A stretch of DNA of 26,191 nucleotides from Theodoxus fluviatilis (GCA_034096865.1 JAWQFJ010000599.1:152501-178691); one strand, 5' to 3'. Positions 1 to 9,919 are shown, numbered from the stretch's first letter. Notes: generated from the sequence alone by a model not told the origin. Made by a program: numbers and translations.

Positions 1-1538
1 TAATATCAATGGAATACAATTTATATGCGAAAATGAATGTAGGGGATAACTTTTTTTACGTATGCCAGAAAACCCGTTCTTCCTTGCCGGTATCTCACTC
101 TCAGCATTACAAATGCCTGACATGTCAAGAAAGCACCGCTAACCATGCACTGTCTTAAGACGATCGAATGTAAATATCGATCGTCTTGATCTCATGAGGA
201 TTTGCAGACTCCAAGAGCTTAACCAATAATATATTCGTAAGCCATGGTAATCGATTACTGCTTTATCGCCAAATTTGATGCGTCGCTGCCTTTGCACTAC
301 ATGCAAACATCTGTCAACACTTGTGGTTATGGTACACAAATCATAACATTTCATCCGACAACGCTCCAGATCCAACTATCTGCTTCGTACAAACATTTCG
401 TGTCACACAAACATACCTTTTTAACTGGAGTTCTTAGTCACAAGTACTTCTTGTAAAGGTCCGGACTGTGATGACGGTGGCTGAGCAGCATCTCATTCGA
501 TGGATGCAGTTGTGGTCGACGCCTTGCCACTCATTCAGAAGCGCGAAACTGTAGTGCCTACAAGCCGGTGCCCGTCGAATCTTCCCAGCAACGTAGAGGG
601 ACTACAGAATGGCAACGCTTGCAAAAAGTGCTCTTATCTCGCTATCTCTGTCACAGCAGGGTCGTAACTTGAAGACAAGATACTCGTCAAGCAAAATTTA
701 ACGCAGTCAGCCCGGCACGTGCAATATTATCATGAAAATTTATAGTTGTTTAGAGCGTTGCTATAAGGCCAAGTTGACATGCGCAGTAAAACCGGATACT
801 CATTGAGCGAGCTCTCATTGTAGTCTTCTGATTGCAAACAAATATCGCAGGGCGGATATGTTATTCCTTCAATACTCTCTGAATTACTTATCACTTTATG
901 GTTTGTGAATTTATAGAGAAAGCCGTCACTGGATAGAACGGTGAGAAGAAGAAGAAGATTAAAGTTTGGGTGTCTACATGGAACGGATGCACGAAAGAGT
1001 AGTTACCTCCCTTACACTATTGCACCACGTGAAGACATATCGCCTGCTTTCGGTCCCTGGAAATTATTGATCAGACCAAAACAGCAGTTTCGCCGTGGTC
1101 TAATTGACCAGTGTTCCTCGCACTTTATTAATAATAAGATGAAACAGGAAAAAATTTATATTTAGTGAAGAGTCCATTTTTGCCTTAACACTAGCTCTAA
1201 CTGCAGGCAAGAGTACTTTCACAGTTTCAGGTTACAAATGTAGAAAACTGCGACAAATTCATCAATAATGCTCAAAAACTACGACCGGGTTATTTGTACT
1301 ACAAAGGACGCCCTTGTACTAAACACCAATGCACCAATATATTGAATCCGGTTGCACGGTGACCTCATCCGTGTTTTAATTGCGGAGGAACTCGACTTGA
1401 CAATGAGGCGAAAAATATTAACAAACTTGTCACGCAAAATTAATTTGACGTCATATCGTCACGGGCCATCCACCCCTTGCCGTCTAAATGGTGTTTCCAG
1501 TGGAGTACAAACAGATGAATAATTAAAAGATAGGTATA
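1..1538. other. Unique non-coding DNA, no gene seen
   Basis: I see no convincing gene in this stretch. Open frames are below about 80 codons, show no recognisable domain and lack flanking splice signals I would trust. The 13-mer AGTTACCTCCCTT lies at 1001-1013 and recurs exactly at 9492-9504, so part of this stretch may belong to a dispersed repeat family. An intron or intergenic DNA are the likeliest interpretations. Confidence 0.6.
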
Positions 1539-1717
1539 TGGATGGATGGATGGATGGATGGATGGATGGATGGATGGATGGATGGATGGATGGATGAATG
1601 GGTGGATGGGTGGATGGTAGGTTGGATGGATGGGTGTGTGGGTGGATGGATGGATGGATGAATGGATAGATGCATGCATGCATGGACGGATGGATGAATA
1701 GATAGACAGATAGATAC
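1539..1717 (+). repeat. (GGAT)n microsatellite, degenerate at its 3' side
   Basis: A perfect tetranucleotide run starts the array. It then drifts into GGGT, GAAT, GCAT and GATA variants before ending around 1717. The minus strand reads as His/Pro/Ser-rich frames because a 4-bp unit is open in several frames. Those frames are by-products of the repeat and not genes. The same motif returns at 3041-3344 and 6041-6900 with the same strand polarity. Confidence 0.95.
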
Positions 1718-2009
1718 ATCTCTAGACAACAACATCAGTTACAAATATTGAAATATCATGACTCCATTCTATCATTAGTTACTTGCTGTATTTTCTACGC
1801 AATAATGAAAACAGGAAAATAGAATGCAATTTTCACTGACAGACCGCTACACTGACAGTCTCGTCTCTACATCTTCATTCCTCTCTGACTTCAAAAGTTT
1901 CATTGCTTCAATGAAAACCGAAGGTTTCATAACGTCATCACTTGTATAGTGGAGTCCATGGGGAATGCTGTGCCCCCACCCTCCCACCCCCCATCCAGGC
2001 CAGGGTCGA

Positions 2010-2036
2010 GGGGAGGGGGGGGGGGGGGAGCGGGGC
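2010..2036 (+). repeat. G-rich run
   Basis: A nearly uninterrupted G tract in which GGGG and GAGG lead into about 14 consecutive G. It is able to form a G-quadruplex on the plus strand and its length is prone to sequencing error. Confidence 0.8.
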
Positions 2037-2180
2037 AGCTATGCACTCTCTGCCCCCTGCGTCACCTGGCAACCAGGCTCTGCAGCTGCAACAACAGTGC
2101 GTGATGCTGTCTCAACATGGCAGCTGACCTGCTGCGCCGTACACAGCGAGTGTTACTGAGAGTCAGGGTTCTGCGGTACA

Positions 2181-2409
2181 CTTCTCCATGTTACCTCTCC
2201 ATGTTACTTCTCCATGTTACCTCTACATGTTACCTCTACATGTTACCTCTCCATGTTACTTCTCCATGTTACTTCTCCATGTTACCTCTCCATGTTACCT
2301 CTCCATGTTACCTCTCCATGTTACCTCTCCATGTTACCTCTCCATGTTACCTCTCCATGTTACCTCTACATGTTACCTCTACATGTTACTTCTCCATGTT
2401 ACCTCTACA
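2181..2409 (+). repeat. 13-bp tandem repeat, about 17 copies
   Basis: The unit is CTCCATGTTACCT with variants CTACATGTTACCT and CTCCATGTTACTT. I count 17 CATGTTA cores across the array, plus a partial unit. The 13-bp length steps through all three frames, so each plus-strand frame is open and reads the same Met-Leu-Pro-Leu-His-Val-Thr-Ser-Pro-Cys-Tyr cycle. That explains the overlapping open frames here without requiring a gene. The variants are interspersed, which suggests slippage plus local conversion. Confidence 0.95.
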
Positions 2410-2751
2410 GGTGGTCGCTGTGGTTACAGATACGAGTCAAATATGGAATTTTTCTATACTTGTATTTTGCATGTGGTGGTCTTGAGAGTTGCAAATTGTG
2501 GGAGGCAGGCTGACACAACTGAAGAAAGCGAAATTTTATAAACGTTTCTATTATGTAGAGTCACTTTATTCTTTTTTAAAGGGGGAAAGAGAAGACATCT
2601 ACTGCTCAAATATCCTTTAAATTATTACAATAACTGCCCTTAGAGATATGTATTTTGTCGTTTAATCTTTTCGTTGTGCGAATGTGCTTTCTTCCTCATC
2701 AAAATGTCAGAAAATCTTTCACTTATTCGATATGCACACACTATCCAGGGT

Positions 2752-2752
<1 letters not shown>
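2410..2752. other. Unique AT-rich DNA, nothing recognised
   Basis: No open frame with a recognisable product, no repeat and no RNA gene is visible between the 13-bp array and the C run. Confidence 0.5.

Positions 2753-2783
<31 letters not shown>
2753..2783 (+). repeat. Poly(C) run of 31 bases
   Basis: An unbroken homopolymer of C, read as 31 bases. The exact length is probably uncertain in the assembly. The complementary strand is a poly(G) tract. Confidence 0.9.
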
Positions 2784-3040
2784 TTCAGAACAGACTGGAA
2801 CCTTAAACATGAAACAGTTGGGGTTCTAATCCTATATGGGCAGAGCTGAATAAATATTTTTTGTTGAATTGCCCACGCACCTGAGAAGTTCTTGCTGCAG
2901 AACACATTTGAACACCAGAGGCTAATTACTTCAAGATGCGGATGTGTACTCAAGTGCTTCACGAAACGGACACACCTACATCTGTTTCTACGTGGACAAT
3001 ATACTGCGCTCTCCAGTGATACTACGCTTTTTGGACAGAC
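2784..3040. other. Unique DNA between repeats
   Basis: No gene, RNA or repeat is recognised here. Confidence 0.5.
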
Positions 3041-3344
3041 ACACGGAAGGACGGACGGATGGATGGACGGATGGATGGACGGATGGATGAACGGATGGAT
3101 GGATGGATGAATGGATGGATGAGTAAAATGATAATGAATGGTTGGAAGGCGAAGTGGGTAGATGCGTTGATGGATGAATAGATGGATAAAAGGATGAATG
3201 AACGGATGTATGATGAAATGGATGGATGGATGAATGGATAGATCGGTGGAAGGATAAATGGATGGTTGATGGAAGAAATGGATGGATGTTTAGTTGGATG
3301 GATGGATGGATGGATGGATGTTTGGTTGGATGAATGGATGGATG
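3041..3344 (+). repeat. Degenerate (GGAT)n array, left part
   Basis: The array begins as GGAC/GGAT tetramers and continues with many substitutions and short insertions up to the exact left edge of the minus-strand LTR element at 3345. It resumes in the same polarity at 6041, so it is best read as one array split by the insertion. A minus-strand His/Pro/Ser frame through it is a repeat by-product. Confidence 0.9.
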
Positions 3345-3413
3345 TGTGGTGGTCGGTGGTAAGGTTGGAGTCAAGTACGACGCAAGGGCGAAGTCGAGTT
3401 ACTTTCCCATCAC

Positions 3414-3419
3414 TTTATT
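3414..3419 (-). promoter_or_regulatory. AATAAA polyadenylation signal in the 3' LTR
   Basis: TTTATT on the plus strand reads AATAAA on the minus strand. It lies about 370 bp after the TATA-like motif and about 70 bp before the LTR end, as expected for the end of R in an LTR. Confidence 0.6.
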
Positions 3420-3786
3420 GGCCGTTGGTACAAGCTCTTAGTAAGATGAACCTCTTGACCGGGTGGTGAATTGGTCTCTCTGACCCAGATGGACTGGGGT
3501 CTCCCGCTCTCTGACCCAGATGGAAAATGGGGTCTCTCTGGCTGTGTGCCGTCTCCCCATTATCAAGCGGATGCACGGACCTCACAGGAGCCAGGGGATG
3601 GATTGTTTCACAGATCCTGACCCATGGCTCCCAATTCGTGCTTGTATTTGGAAGAAAAAAGGAATTACTTAATTGAACTCGCTTTGAAATCACTTCTTAC
3701 ATATGTTGCCTCATTCAGCATAACACAGTCTATTGAATGAATCATATGCCGTTGCAAGTGGTTGTCTTACTTGAGAGGAAACATTA

Positions 3787-3794
3787 GATTTATA
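3787..3794 (-). promoter_or_regulatory. TATA-like box in the 3' LTR
   Basis: The minus strand reads TATAAATC about 345 bp into the LTR, consistent with a U3 promoter. The same motif in the other copy is at 5688-5695. Confidence 0.5.
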
Positions 3795-4139
3795 CTCAAA
3801 ATGTTACAATTCAGATGCCAGAGTGGGAGGACGGCGCACTAGCCAGGGGTCACGCTAATGCAAGGAGTGATTGACAGGGCAGCTGCACTAACAATCAGAC
3901 CACAGTAGAGGGGGGGTCACAGAGCGGTCAGCTGGTCAGCTTGCCTTACAGAAAGGATGGGGGAGGGGGGTTGGAGAGAGGTCTGACACACAGGATTGGG
4001 GGTGGGAAGAGACAGAAGAAGGGATATGTCAATAGAGGATGAACACAGCAGATGTACACTACACTTTGTGATAGGTGCACCTTATGACATGGACACAGTA
4101 GATGTACGATACACTCGGTGATAGGTGCACCTCATCACA

Positions 4140-4150
4140 TGCCCCCCGGT
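4140..4150 (-). other. Polypurine tract of the minus-strand element
   Basis: The minus strand reads ACCGGGGGGCA and then the TGTG start of the LTR. A G-rich tract directly before the 3' LTR is the usual plus-strand DNA primer site in LTR elements. It fixes the orientation together with the primer-binding site at the other end. Confidence 0.7.
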
Positions 4151-4716
4151 GAAATTGAATCAGTGTCCGCACTGATTGAAACAACAAAATACACAGTTCA
4201 TGGCGTGACCTTTCACCAGAATGAATCCGAGGCAGGTATTTGACCAAAATCCAGGGTACATTCAACCATGACATAGAAAAAAAAAACACTCGCTCGTTAT
4301 GTTCAAAGACTGGTATTTGACCAACAAATGTGACTAAGGCTGACGATTATCAGGGCCCAAAGTACATTTGAAATCTATGAATAGAGCAGAATAAAAATAA
4401 ACACTGACAACGTTGTCTGACATGAGATCACACGTTCAGAACCATAGGCTGTATTTGACAGGCACTCATGATCTGACGGTCTCATTCAGTTCTCTTCTCG
4501 ACTTAACTCTGGGGCATGTGGACACTTCAAGTGTTAAGCACAACTTCAATGTGAATTTACTGTTCGTGGCTCGAAAATGGATAGGCAGCAAGGTGGCATG
4601 ACATAATGAACAAACGAATTACTTACAGTAAGAGTCTCCATTCCAATGAAGGGAATCGCAACCATGTGTCTCACAAAACTGTTCATGTTCTCTCAGCACG
4701 AAAATGAAAACGGCAG

Positions 4717-5244
4717 TCACAAAATACCGAAATGTTCATGAGGGGAATGAGTCCTAGAGGCGGGCGTGTGGAATGCCAGCCGTTGTTTCAGCATTCCAGG
4801 GAAGGCGTCTGCTATCTTCGGGTGATGAGGGGCTTGGCTGGTGGTTCCAGTCTCATCAAAGGCAGGTTGGACGGGTGCCCCTGGAGAGACAGCTTCATGT
4901 TGTGGCTCCACGTCTGGACGATGTTGTGACAGGGATTCTCCAGTGATGACGAGGAATCGAAGGGCGGGCGACGGGCTGCGACGGATGTCGTGCACTGCAG
5001 CGTGGAACTGACCATTTTCCTTGTGGTGAAGCGGAAGTTGAGGCCAAATCTGGAGAGTGGCAGGGACGGTATATCCTTCATGCTGGAGGCGTCCGATGGC
5101 GAAATGGAGGCAGTAGATTTTAACCTCTGTGGAAAGCGTCAGGCTCCGATGGTAGTTGTAGTGACAGCACGAGGTCTCACCCTGCTGATGACGCCATATG
5201 TGATGGTAGAGCAAACTCGCTTCAACCCTGCTCTGCAGCGCCAA
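4717..5244 (-). CDS. Doubtful 175-codon open frame inside the minus-strand element
   Basis: This frame has no stop for 175 codons and occupies about half of the internal region, beginning on the primer-binding site. It opens with TTG rather than ATG, and the next in-frame Met comes only about 25 residues from the end. The translation is rich in His, Gln, Pro and Ser. I recognise no Gag capsid fold, zinc knuckle (CX2CX4HX4C), protease DSG or polymerase motif in it. A second frame on the plus strand (4990-5370) runs through the same DNA into the LTR, so openness here is not good evidence of coding. It could be a decayed gag leftover or chance. I would not treat it as a gene without transcript evidence or homologues. 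Confidence 0.15.
   Translation of the reverse strand: MALQSRVEASLLYHHIWRHQQGETSCCHYNYHRSLTLSTEVKIYCLHFAIGRLQHEGYTVPATLQIWPQLPLHHKENGQFHAAVHDIRRSPSPALRFLVITGESLSQHRPDVEPQHEAVSPGAPVQPAFDETGTTSQAPHHPKIADAFPGMLKQRLAFHTPASRTHSPHEHFGIL
5226..5243 (-). other. Primer-binding site of the minus-strand element
   Basis: On the minus strand the LTR ends ACCACCACA, then TT, then TGGCGCTGCAGAGCAGGG. A TGG start within a few bases of the 5' LTR is what pairs with the CCA end of the tRNA primer. The implied tRNA 3' end is GCGCCA. I cannot name the tRNA. Confidence 0.75.
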
Positions 5245-5245
5245 A

Positions 5246-6040
5246 TGTGGTGGTCGGTGGTAAGGTTGGAGTCAAGTACGACGCAAGGGCGAAGTCGAGT
5301 TACTTTCCCATCACTTTATTGGCCGTTGGTACAAGCTCTTAGTAAGATGAACCTCTTGACCGGGTGGTGAATTGGTCTCTCTGACCCAGATGGACTGGGG
5401 TCTCCCGCTCTCTGACCCAGATGGAAAATGGGGTCTCTCTGGCTGTGTGCCGTCTCCCCATTATCAAGCGAATGCACGGACCTCACAGGAGCCAGGGGAT
5501 GGATTGTTTCACAGATCCTGACCCATGGCTCCCAAGTCGTGCTTGTATTTGGAAGAAAACGGGAATTACTTAATTGAACTCGCTTTGAAATTACTTCTTA
5601 CATATGCTGCCTCATTCAGCATAACACAGTCTATTGAATGAATCATATGCCGTTGCAAGTGGTTGTCTTACTTGAGAGGAAACATTAGATTTATACTCAA
5701 AATGTTACAATTCAGATGCCAGAGTGGGAGGACGGCGCACTAGCCAGGGGTCACGCTAATGCAAGGAGTGATTGACAGGGCAGCTGCACTAACAATCAGA
5801 CCACAGTAGAGGGGGGGTCACAGAGCGGTCAGCTGGTCAGCTTGCCTTACAGAAAGGATGGGGGAGGGGGGTTGGAGAGAGGTCTGACACACAGGATTGG
5901 GGGTGGGAAGAGACAGAAGAAGGGATATGTCAATAGAGGATGAACACAGCAGATGTACACTACACTTTGTGATAGGTGCACCTTATGACATGGACACAGT
6001 AGATGTACGATACACTCGGTGATAGGTGCACCTCATCACA
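5246..6040 (-). repeat. 5' LTR of the minus-strand element
   Basis: This is the 795-bp upstream copy in the minus-strand sense. Its TATA-like motif is at 5688-5695 and its AATAAA at 5315-5320. It supplies the expected promoter for transcription leftward through the internal region. Confidence 0.9.
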
Positions 6041-6893
6041 GATGGATGGATGGATGGATGTTTAGTTGGATGGATGGATGGATGGATGGATAGATGGATG
6101 GATGGATGCATGCATGCATGCATGCATGCATGGAAGGATGGGTGGATTTGTGGGTAGTGGTTTGGGTGGGTGGGTTGGTGGATGGATGGACTGATGGATG
6201 GATGGATGGATGGATGGATGGATGGATGGATGGATGGATGGATGGTTTGATGGATGGATGGATGATAGATGGATGGATGGATGGATGATTGATAGAGGAT
6301 GGATGAATAGATGATGCATGGATGGATGGATGATGGATAAATGATGGATGGATGATGGATGGATGATGGATGAATGCATATTTAAATGGATGAATGAATG
6401 AATGAATGTGTGGATGGATAGATGGATGAAAGGATGAGTATATGGAAAGATGGATGGATGGATGGATAGATGGATGATGGATGAATGATGAATGGATGAT
6501 GGATGGATGGCTGTATGGATTGATAAATGGATGAATGGATGGATGGATAGAAAATGGATGGATGGGCAGACGGATGGATGGATGGATGGATGGATGGATG
6601 GATGGATGGATGGATGGATGGATGGATGGATGGGTCTTTTTAAATTATGGATGGTTCTTTGGATAGTTGGACTGATATTTTTCTGGGTGGATGGGCAGGT
6701 GGCTGGATAAATGGATGGGATGGCTTGGGGGAAAGTGTGAGTGGTTCGGTGAATGGATGGGTGGATGAAAAAAATATGGACTGTAAGATGGGTGGTTGGG
6801 TGGTGGCTTGGATGGATGGATGGAGGGAAGGAGGGACGGACGTATGGATGATGAACAGAGAGATGAACAGATGGATAAATGGATGAATGGATG
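6041..6893 (+). repeat. Degenerate (GGAT)n array, right part
   Basis: The array continues directly from the right edge of the LTR element. It contains a long perfect GGAT run near 6570-6632 and a self-complementary (ATGC)n stretch at 6106-6131. It is punctuated by non-repeat bases and gradually degenerates. Minus-strand frames of 475 and 325 codons that cross it are His/Pro/Ser and Leu/Pro/Ser cycles generated by the repeats. Confidence 0.93.
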
Positions 6894-7030
6894 GATGGAG
6901 GGATGGGTCGATGGAGGGAGGGAGGTAGGGAGGGAGGGAGGGAGGGAGGGAGGGAGGGAGGGAGAGAGGGAGGGAGGGAGGGAGAGAGGGAGGGAGGGAG
7001 GGAAGGAGGGAGGGAGGGAGGGAGGGAGGG
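6894..7030 (+). repeat. (GGGA)n purine tract
   Basis: Tetramers GGGA/GAGG with a few GGTA and GAAG interruptions give about 135 bp of pure purine on the plus strand. It ends in (GGAC)n at 7030-7047. Such mirror-repeat purine DNA can adopt triplex or G-quadruplex forms. Confidence 0.9.
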
Positions 7031-7054
7031 ACGGACGGACGGACGGACAGACAT

Positions 7055-7058
<4 letters not shown>

Positions 7059-7137
<79 letters not shown>
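7059..7137. repeat. (AT)n microsatellite, 79 bp
   Basis: A perfect alternating AT run able to extrude a cruciform. It produces the Tyr/Ile cycles seen in translated frames. Confidence 0.97.
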
Positions 7138-7139
<2 letters not shown>

Positions 7140-7561
7140 TGGATGGATGGGTGGATAGCTGGGTGGGTAGATTGGTTTTTTATTAGAGGGTTTTGTACCT
7201 TGGTGAGTGCTGGATATATGAATGAACGGAAGGATGAACGAATGAATGAATGCCTGAATGGCTGGATTACAGGATGGGATGGAGGGTGCTGGAAGGATTG
7301 GTGAATGGGCGGCGGAATGGCGGACTGAGGGCAGAGACAACTGAAGAGAAGCTTGCACTGAGAACCAGAGTGCACCAAAGAAGCTATACGGTATATATAA
7401 TCTTTGAGTGCACTGAGACACACCCAGGGCTGGCCAGGCTGTCTGCGCTCTGCTTCTGAATGGCCTGGGCCTCTGTTGACTTTCCACAAGTTGGAAGTTT
7501 ACCTTCACCTCGTCTGCCAGCCCTCCCCCGCAGTGGAGCAGACGCCCAGGGTGAATCCTTG
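7138..7561. other. Transition from repeat to unique sequence
   Basis: Some residual GGAT and GAAT units persist to about 7260, then unique sequence follows. No supported gene. Confidence 0.5.
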
Positions 7562-8975
7562 ATCCTCCTTCCCTCCCTCCTTCAACAGCACCCTTCAGCA
7601 TTAATAAGCCACCCCACCCCAACCACCCAGGTTCCTACTCTCCCTTTCCCACCCCTCAACCCCCCACTCACTCCCTACTCTCCCCCCTCCAACCCTCCCC
7701 CCTCCAACCCTCCCCCCACCCCCAAGTCCCTACACTCCCTCTTCCCCGTCCCCTACAACCTCCCACCCACTCCCTACTCACGTCCTCCTCCTCCCCCTCC
7801 CCCCTCCCCTCCAACCCTCCCCCCCCCCCCCCAAGGCCCGTACTCTCCCCCTTCCTCATTCCCTTCAACTCCCCACCCATTCCCCACTCTCAACCTTCCT
7901 CACCCCCTCCAAGCCTAACCCCATCCCCAGGTCCGTACTCTCCCCCTCCCCCCCCCCCTCCAACCTCCCCCCCCCCCACTCCCTACTCTCCCCCTTCCCC
8001 ACCCCCTCCAACCCCCCACCCACTCCCTACTCTCCCGCTTCCCCACCCCCTCCAACCCCCCACCCACTCCCTACTCTCCCCCTCCCCCCCCCCTCCAACC
8101 CCCCCATCCACTTCCTACTCTCCCCCTTCCCCACCCCCTCCAACCCCCCACCCACTCCCTACTCTCCCCTTTCACCACCCACTCCAAACCTCACCCCCTC
8201 CACAGGTCAGTACTCTATCCCTTCCCCACCCCTTCCTACCCTCCACTCGCTCCCTACTCTCCCCCTTCCCCACCCCCTCCAACCCTCACCCCACCCCCAA
8301 GTCCCTACTCTCCCTCTTCCCCATCCCTTCCAACCTCCCATCCACTCCCTACTCTCCTCCCCCCCCCCCCCCCCCCCCCAACCCTCCCCTCCCCCTCCCC
8401 CAGGTCCGTACTCTCCAGCTTCCCCATTCCCTCCAACTCCCCACCCACTCCCTACTCTCCATCTTCCCCACCTCCTCCAACCCCCACCCACTCCCTACAC
8501 TACCTCTCCCCCGCCCCCTCCAACCCTCCACCCACTCCCTACTCTCCCTCTTCCCCACCTCCTCCAACCCCCACCCACTCCCTACACTCCCTCTCCCCCA
8601 TTCCCTCCAACTCCCCACCCACTCCCTACTCTCCATCTTCCCCACCTCCTCCAACCCCCACCCACTCCCTACACTCCCTCTCCCCCACCCCCTCCAACCC
8701 CCCCCCCCCCCACACACACTCCCTACTCTCCCTCTTCCCCACCTCCTCCAACCCCCACCCACTCCCTACACTCCCTCTCCCCCATCCCCTCCAACCCCCC
8801 ACCCACTCCCTACACTCCCTCTTCCCCTCCCCCTCCAACCCCCTACACACTCCCTACTCTGCCTCTTCCCCGCCCCCTCCAACCCCCACCTGCTCCCTCC
8901 TCTCCCCCTTCCCCACCCCCTCCAACCCCCCACACACTCCCTACTCTGCCTCTTTCCTATCCCACCCCCACCCCC
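7562..8975 (+). repeat. 1.4-kb C-rich pyrimidine minisatellite
   Basis: The whole tract is built from CTCCCTACTCTCC, CCTTCCCCACCCCCTCCAA and CCCCCCACCCA blocks that recur roughly every 45 bp, with strong length variation in the C runs. G is nearly absent from the plus strand. The minus strand is a purine-rich array of GGGG and GGGTGG groups suited to G-quadruplex formation. Minus-strand frames of up to 137 codons read Gly/Trp/Glu/Ser-Arg cycles because the repeat is close to a multiple of three. They carry no recognised domain. Confidence 0.92.
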
Positions 8976-9324
8976 ACCCCAGCAGTTTCCTTGCTCTCCA
9001 CAGCTGCTCCAGCTGAGGAATCTGTTTTGCTTGTCCGTCTCTACAGGTCGATCGTCTCAGGAGATGTTTGACTACGAGCGTTGAAAGTCGGTGCTTGATG
9101 CCGCTGTTGTCAATTAAAATGTTTGAGAGACTCCAGTTGAAGGTTTTGACGTTCACGTGGTTGAGTGCTGATACGATGTGATGAAGACAAATTCTCCTCC
9201 TAAGAGCATAATTAATAGTTTACATTAACATTATATACATTTGCGTTGTCAGCATGTATTTTTCAGTATACTTGCCAATTATTAACACTCGGTCACAAGT
9301 GCAGGCGCGCTCGCGCACGCACGA
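8976..9324. other. Unique non-coding DNA
   Basis: No gene, RNA or repeat is recognised. Confidence 0.5.
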
Positions 9325-9349
9325 ACACACACACACACACACACACACA
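9325..9349 (+). repeat. (CA)n microsatellite
   Basis: A short perfect AC dinucleotide run preceded by CGCG/CACG alternating purine-pyrimidine sequence. Confidence 0.95.
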
Positions 9350-9917
9350 TTTCCCATGATTATAATGTATCTTGACCGTGCGTTCAAAAGTGTTCGAAAT
9401 TTGATAAAGATCAAGACAGCATGTATCTAAATTTCCCATTTCTCGCAGTCAGAGTTGCCAACGTAGCAGTAACTTCATGGAAACATTTTGAAGTTACCTC
9501 CCTTGCATTGTGGCCCTCCACACCAAGACAGCAATCTCTTATTTCGCTTTTCGTAGCTGGCAAAAGAAAAAAGCAACACGAATTTAACCAAACATTACTG
9601 TTAGGATTTGTGCGAAAATTTGCCCCATCAAGAAGCTTTTATTACCATTTCCGGCAATCTAATTCGTCTTTCTAATAATTTCTGCAAGTTAATTCTAGAT
9701 ACACGCTCTTTTTAATTCCACCCCCCCACCCCCCACCCCCACCCTCATATGCTGAGAGTGTACGTAGTCGTTCGACCCAACTTTAATAAACGAACAATTA
9801 CGTATGAAGCTACCCCTACACGTTCACTTTCAAACACTAAAACATTATTTTGTGTATGAAATACTAATGAAGGATCAAATGGAGGCAAACGCGTCCTTTC
9901 TTAAAATTTAAAAAGTG
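9350..9917. other. Unique DNA with a dispersed 13-mer and a C-rich patch
   Basis: AGTTACCTCCCTT at 9492-9504 repeats the copy at 1001-1013. A C-rich patch lies at 9719-9742. An 84-codon open frame at 9421-9675 starts with ATG but shows no domain. Confidence 0.5.
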
Positions 9918-9919
9918 TG

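Larger units (their letters stand above)
3345..4139 (-). repeat. 3' LTR of the minus-strand element
   Basis: This 795-bp copy is downstream in the minus-strand sense. It differs from its partner at 3570, 3635, 3659, 3660, 3691 and 3706 by my base-by-base reading, with no length change. Its outer edge abuts the (GGAT)n array and its inner edge abuts the polypurine tract. Confidence 0.9.
3345..6040 (-). mobile_element. Short non-autonomous LTR retrotransposon (minus strand)
   Basis: Two direct repeats of 795 bp (3345-4139 and 5246-6040) flank 1106 bp of unique DNA. Each repeat begins TGTGG and ends ATCACA on the plus strand, giving the TG...CA ends of LTRs. Read on the minus strand, a primer-binding-site-like TGGCGCTGCAGAG follows the upstream LTR and a G-rich polypurine tract precedes the downstream LTR. 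TATA and AATAAA motifs are ordered correctly within each LTR. GATG occurs on both outer sides (3341-3344, 6041-6044) and could be a 4-bp target duplication, but the target is a GGAT array so this is weak. The interior holds no protease, reverse transcriptase, integrase or zinc knuckle, so the element must depend on proteins in trans. I counted six substitutions and no indels between the LTRs, about 0.75% divergence. Confidence 0.88.

Noticed and set aside
3345..6040. Reading the 795-bp direct repeats as a plain segmental duplication
   Set aside because: TG...CA ends, a primer-binding site, a polypurine tract, and ordered TATA and AATAAA on the minus strand all fit an LTR element.
6062..7622. 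Minus-strand open frames of 475 and 325 codons
   Set aside because: They are translations of GGAT, GGGA and AT repeats (His-Pro-Ser, Leu-Pro-Ser, Tyr-Ile cycles). Such frames are open by construction and show no domain.
8207..8850. Minus-strand Gly/Trp-rich open frames up to 137 codons
   Set aside because: They follow the C-rich minisatellite with no non-repeat coding sequence, no recognised domain and no splice context.
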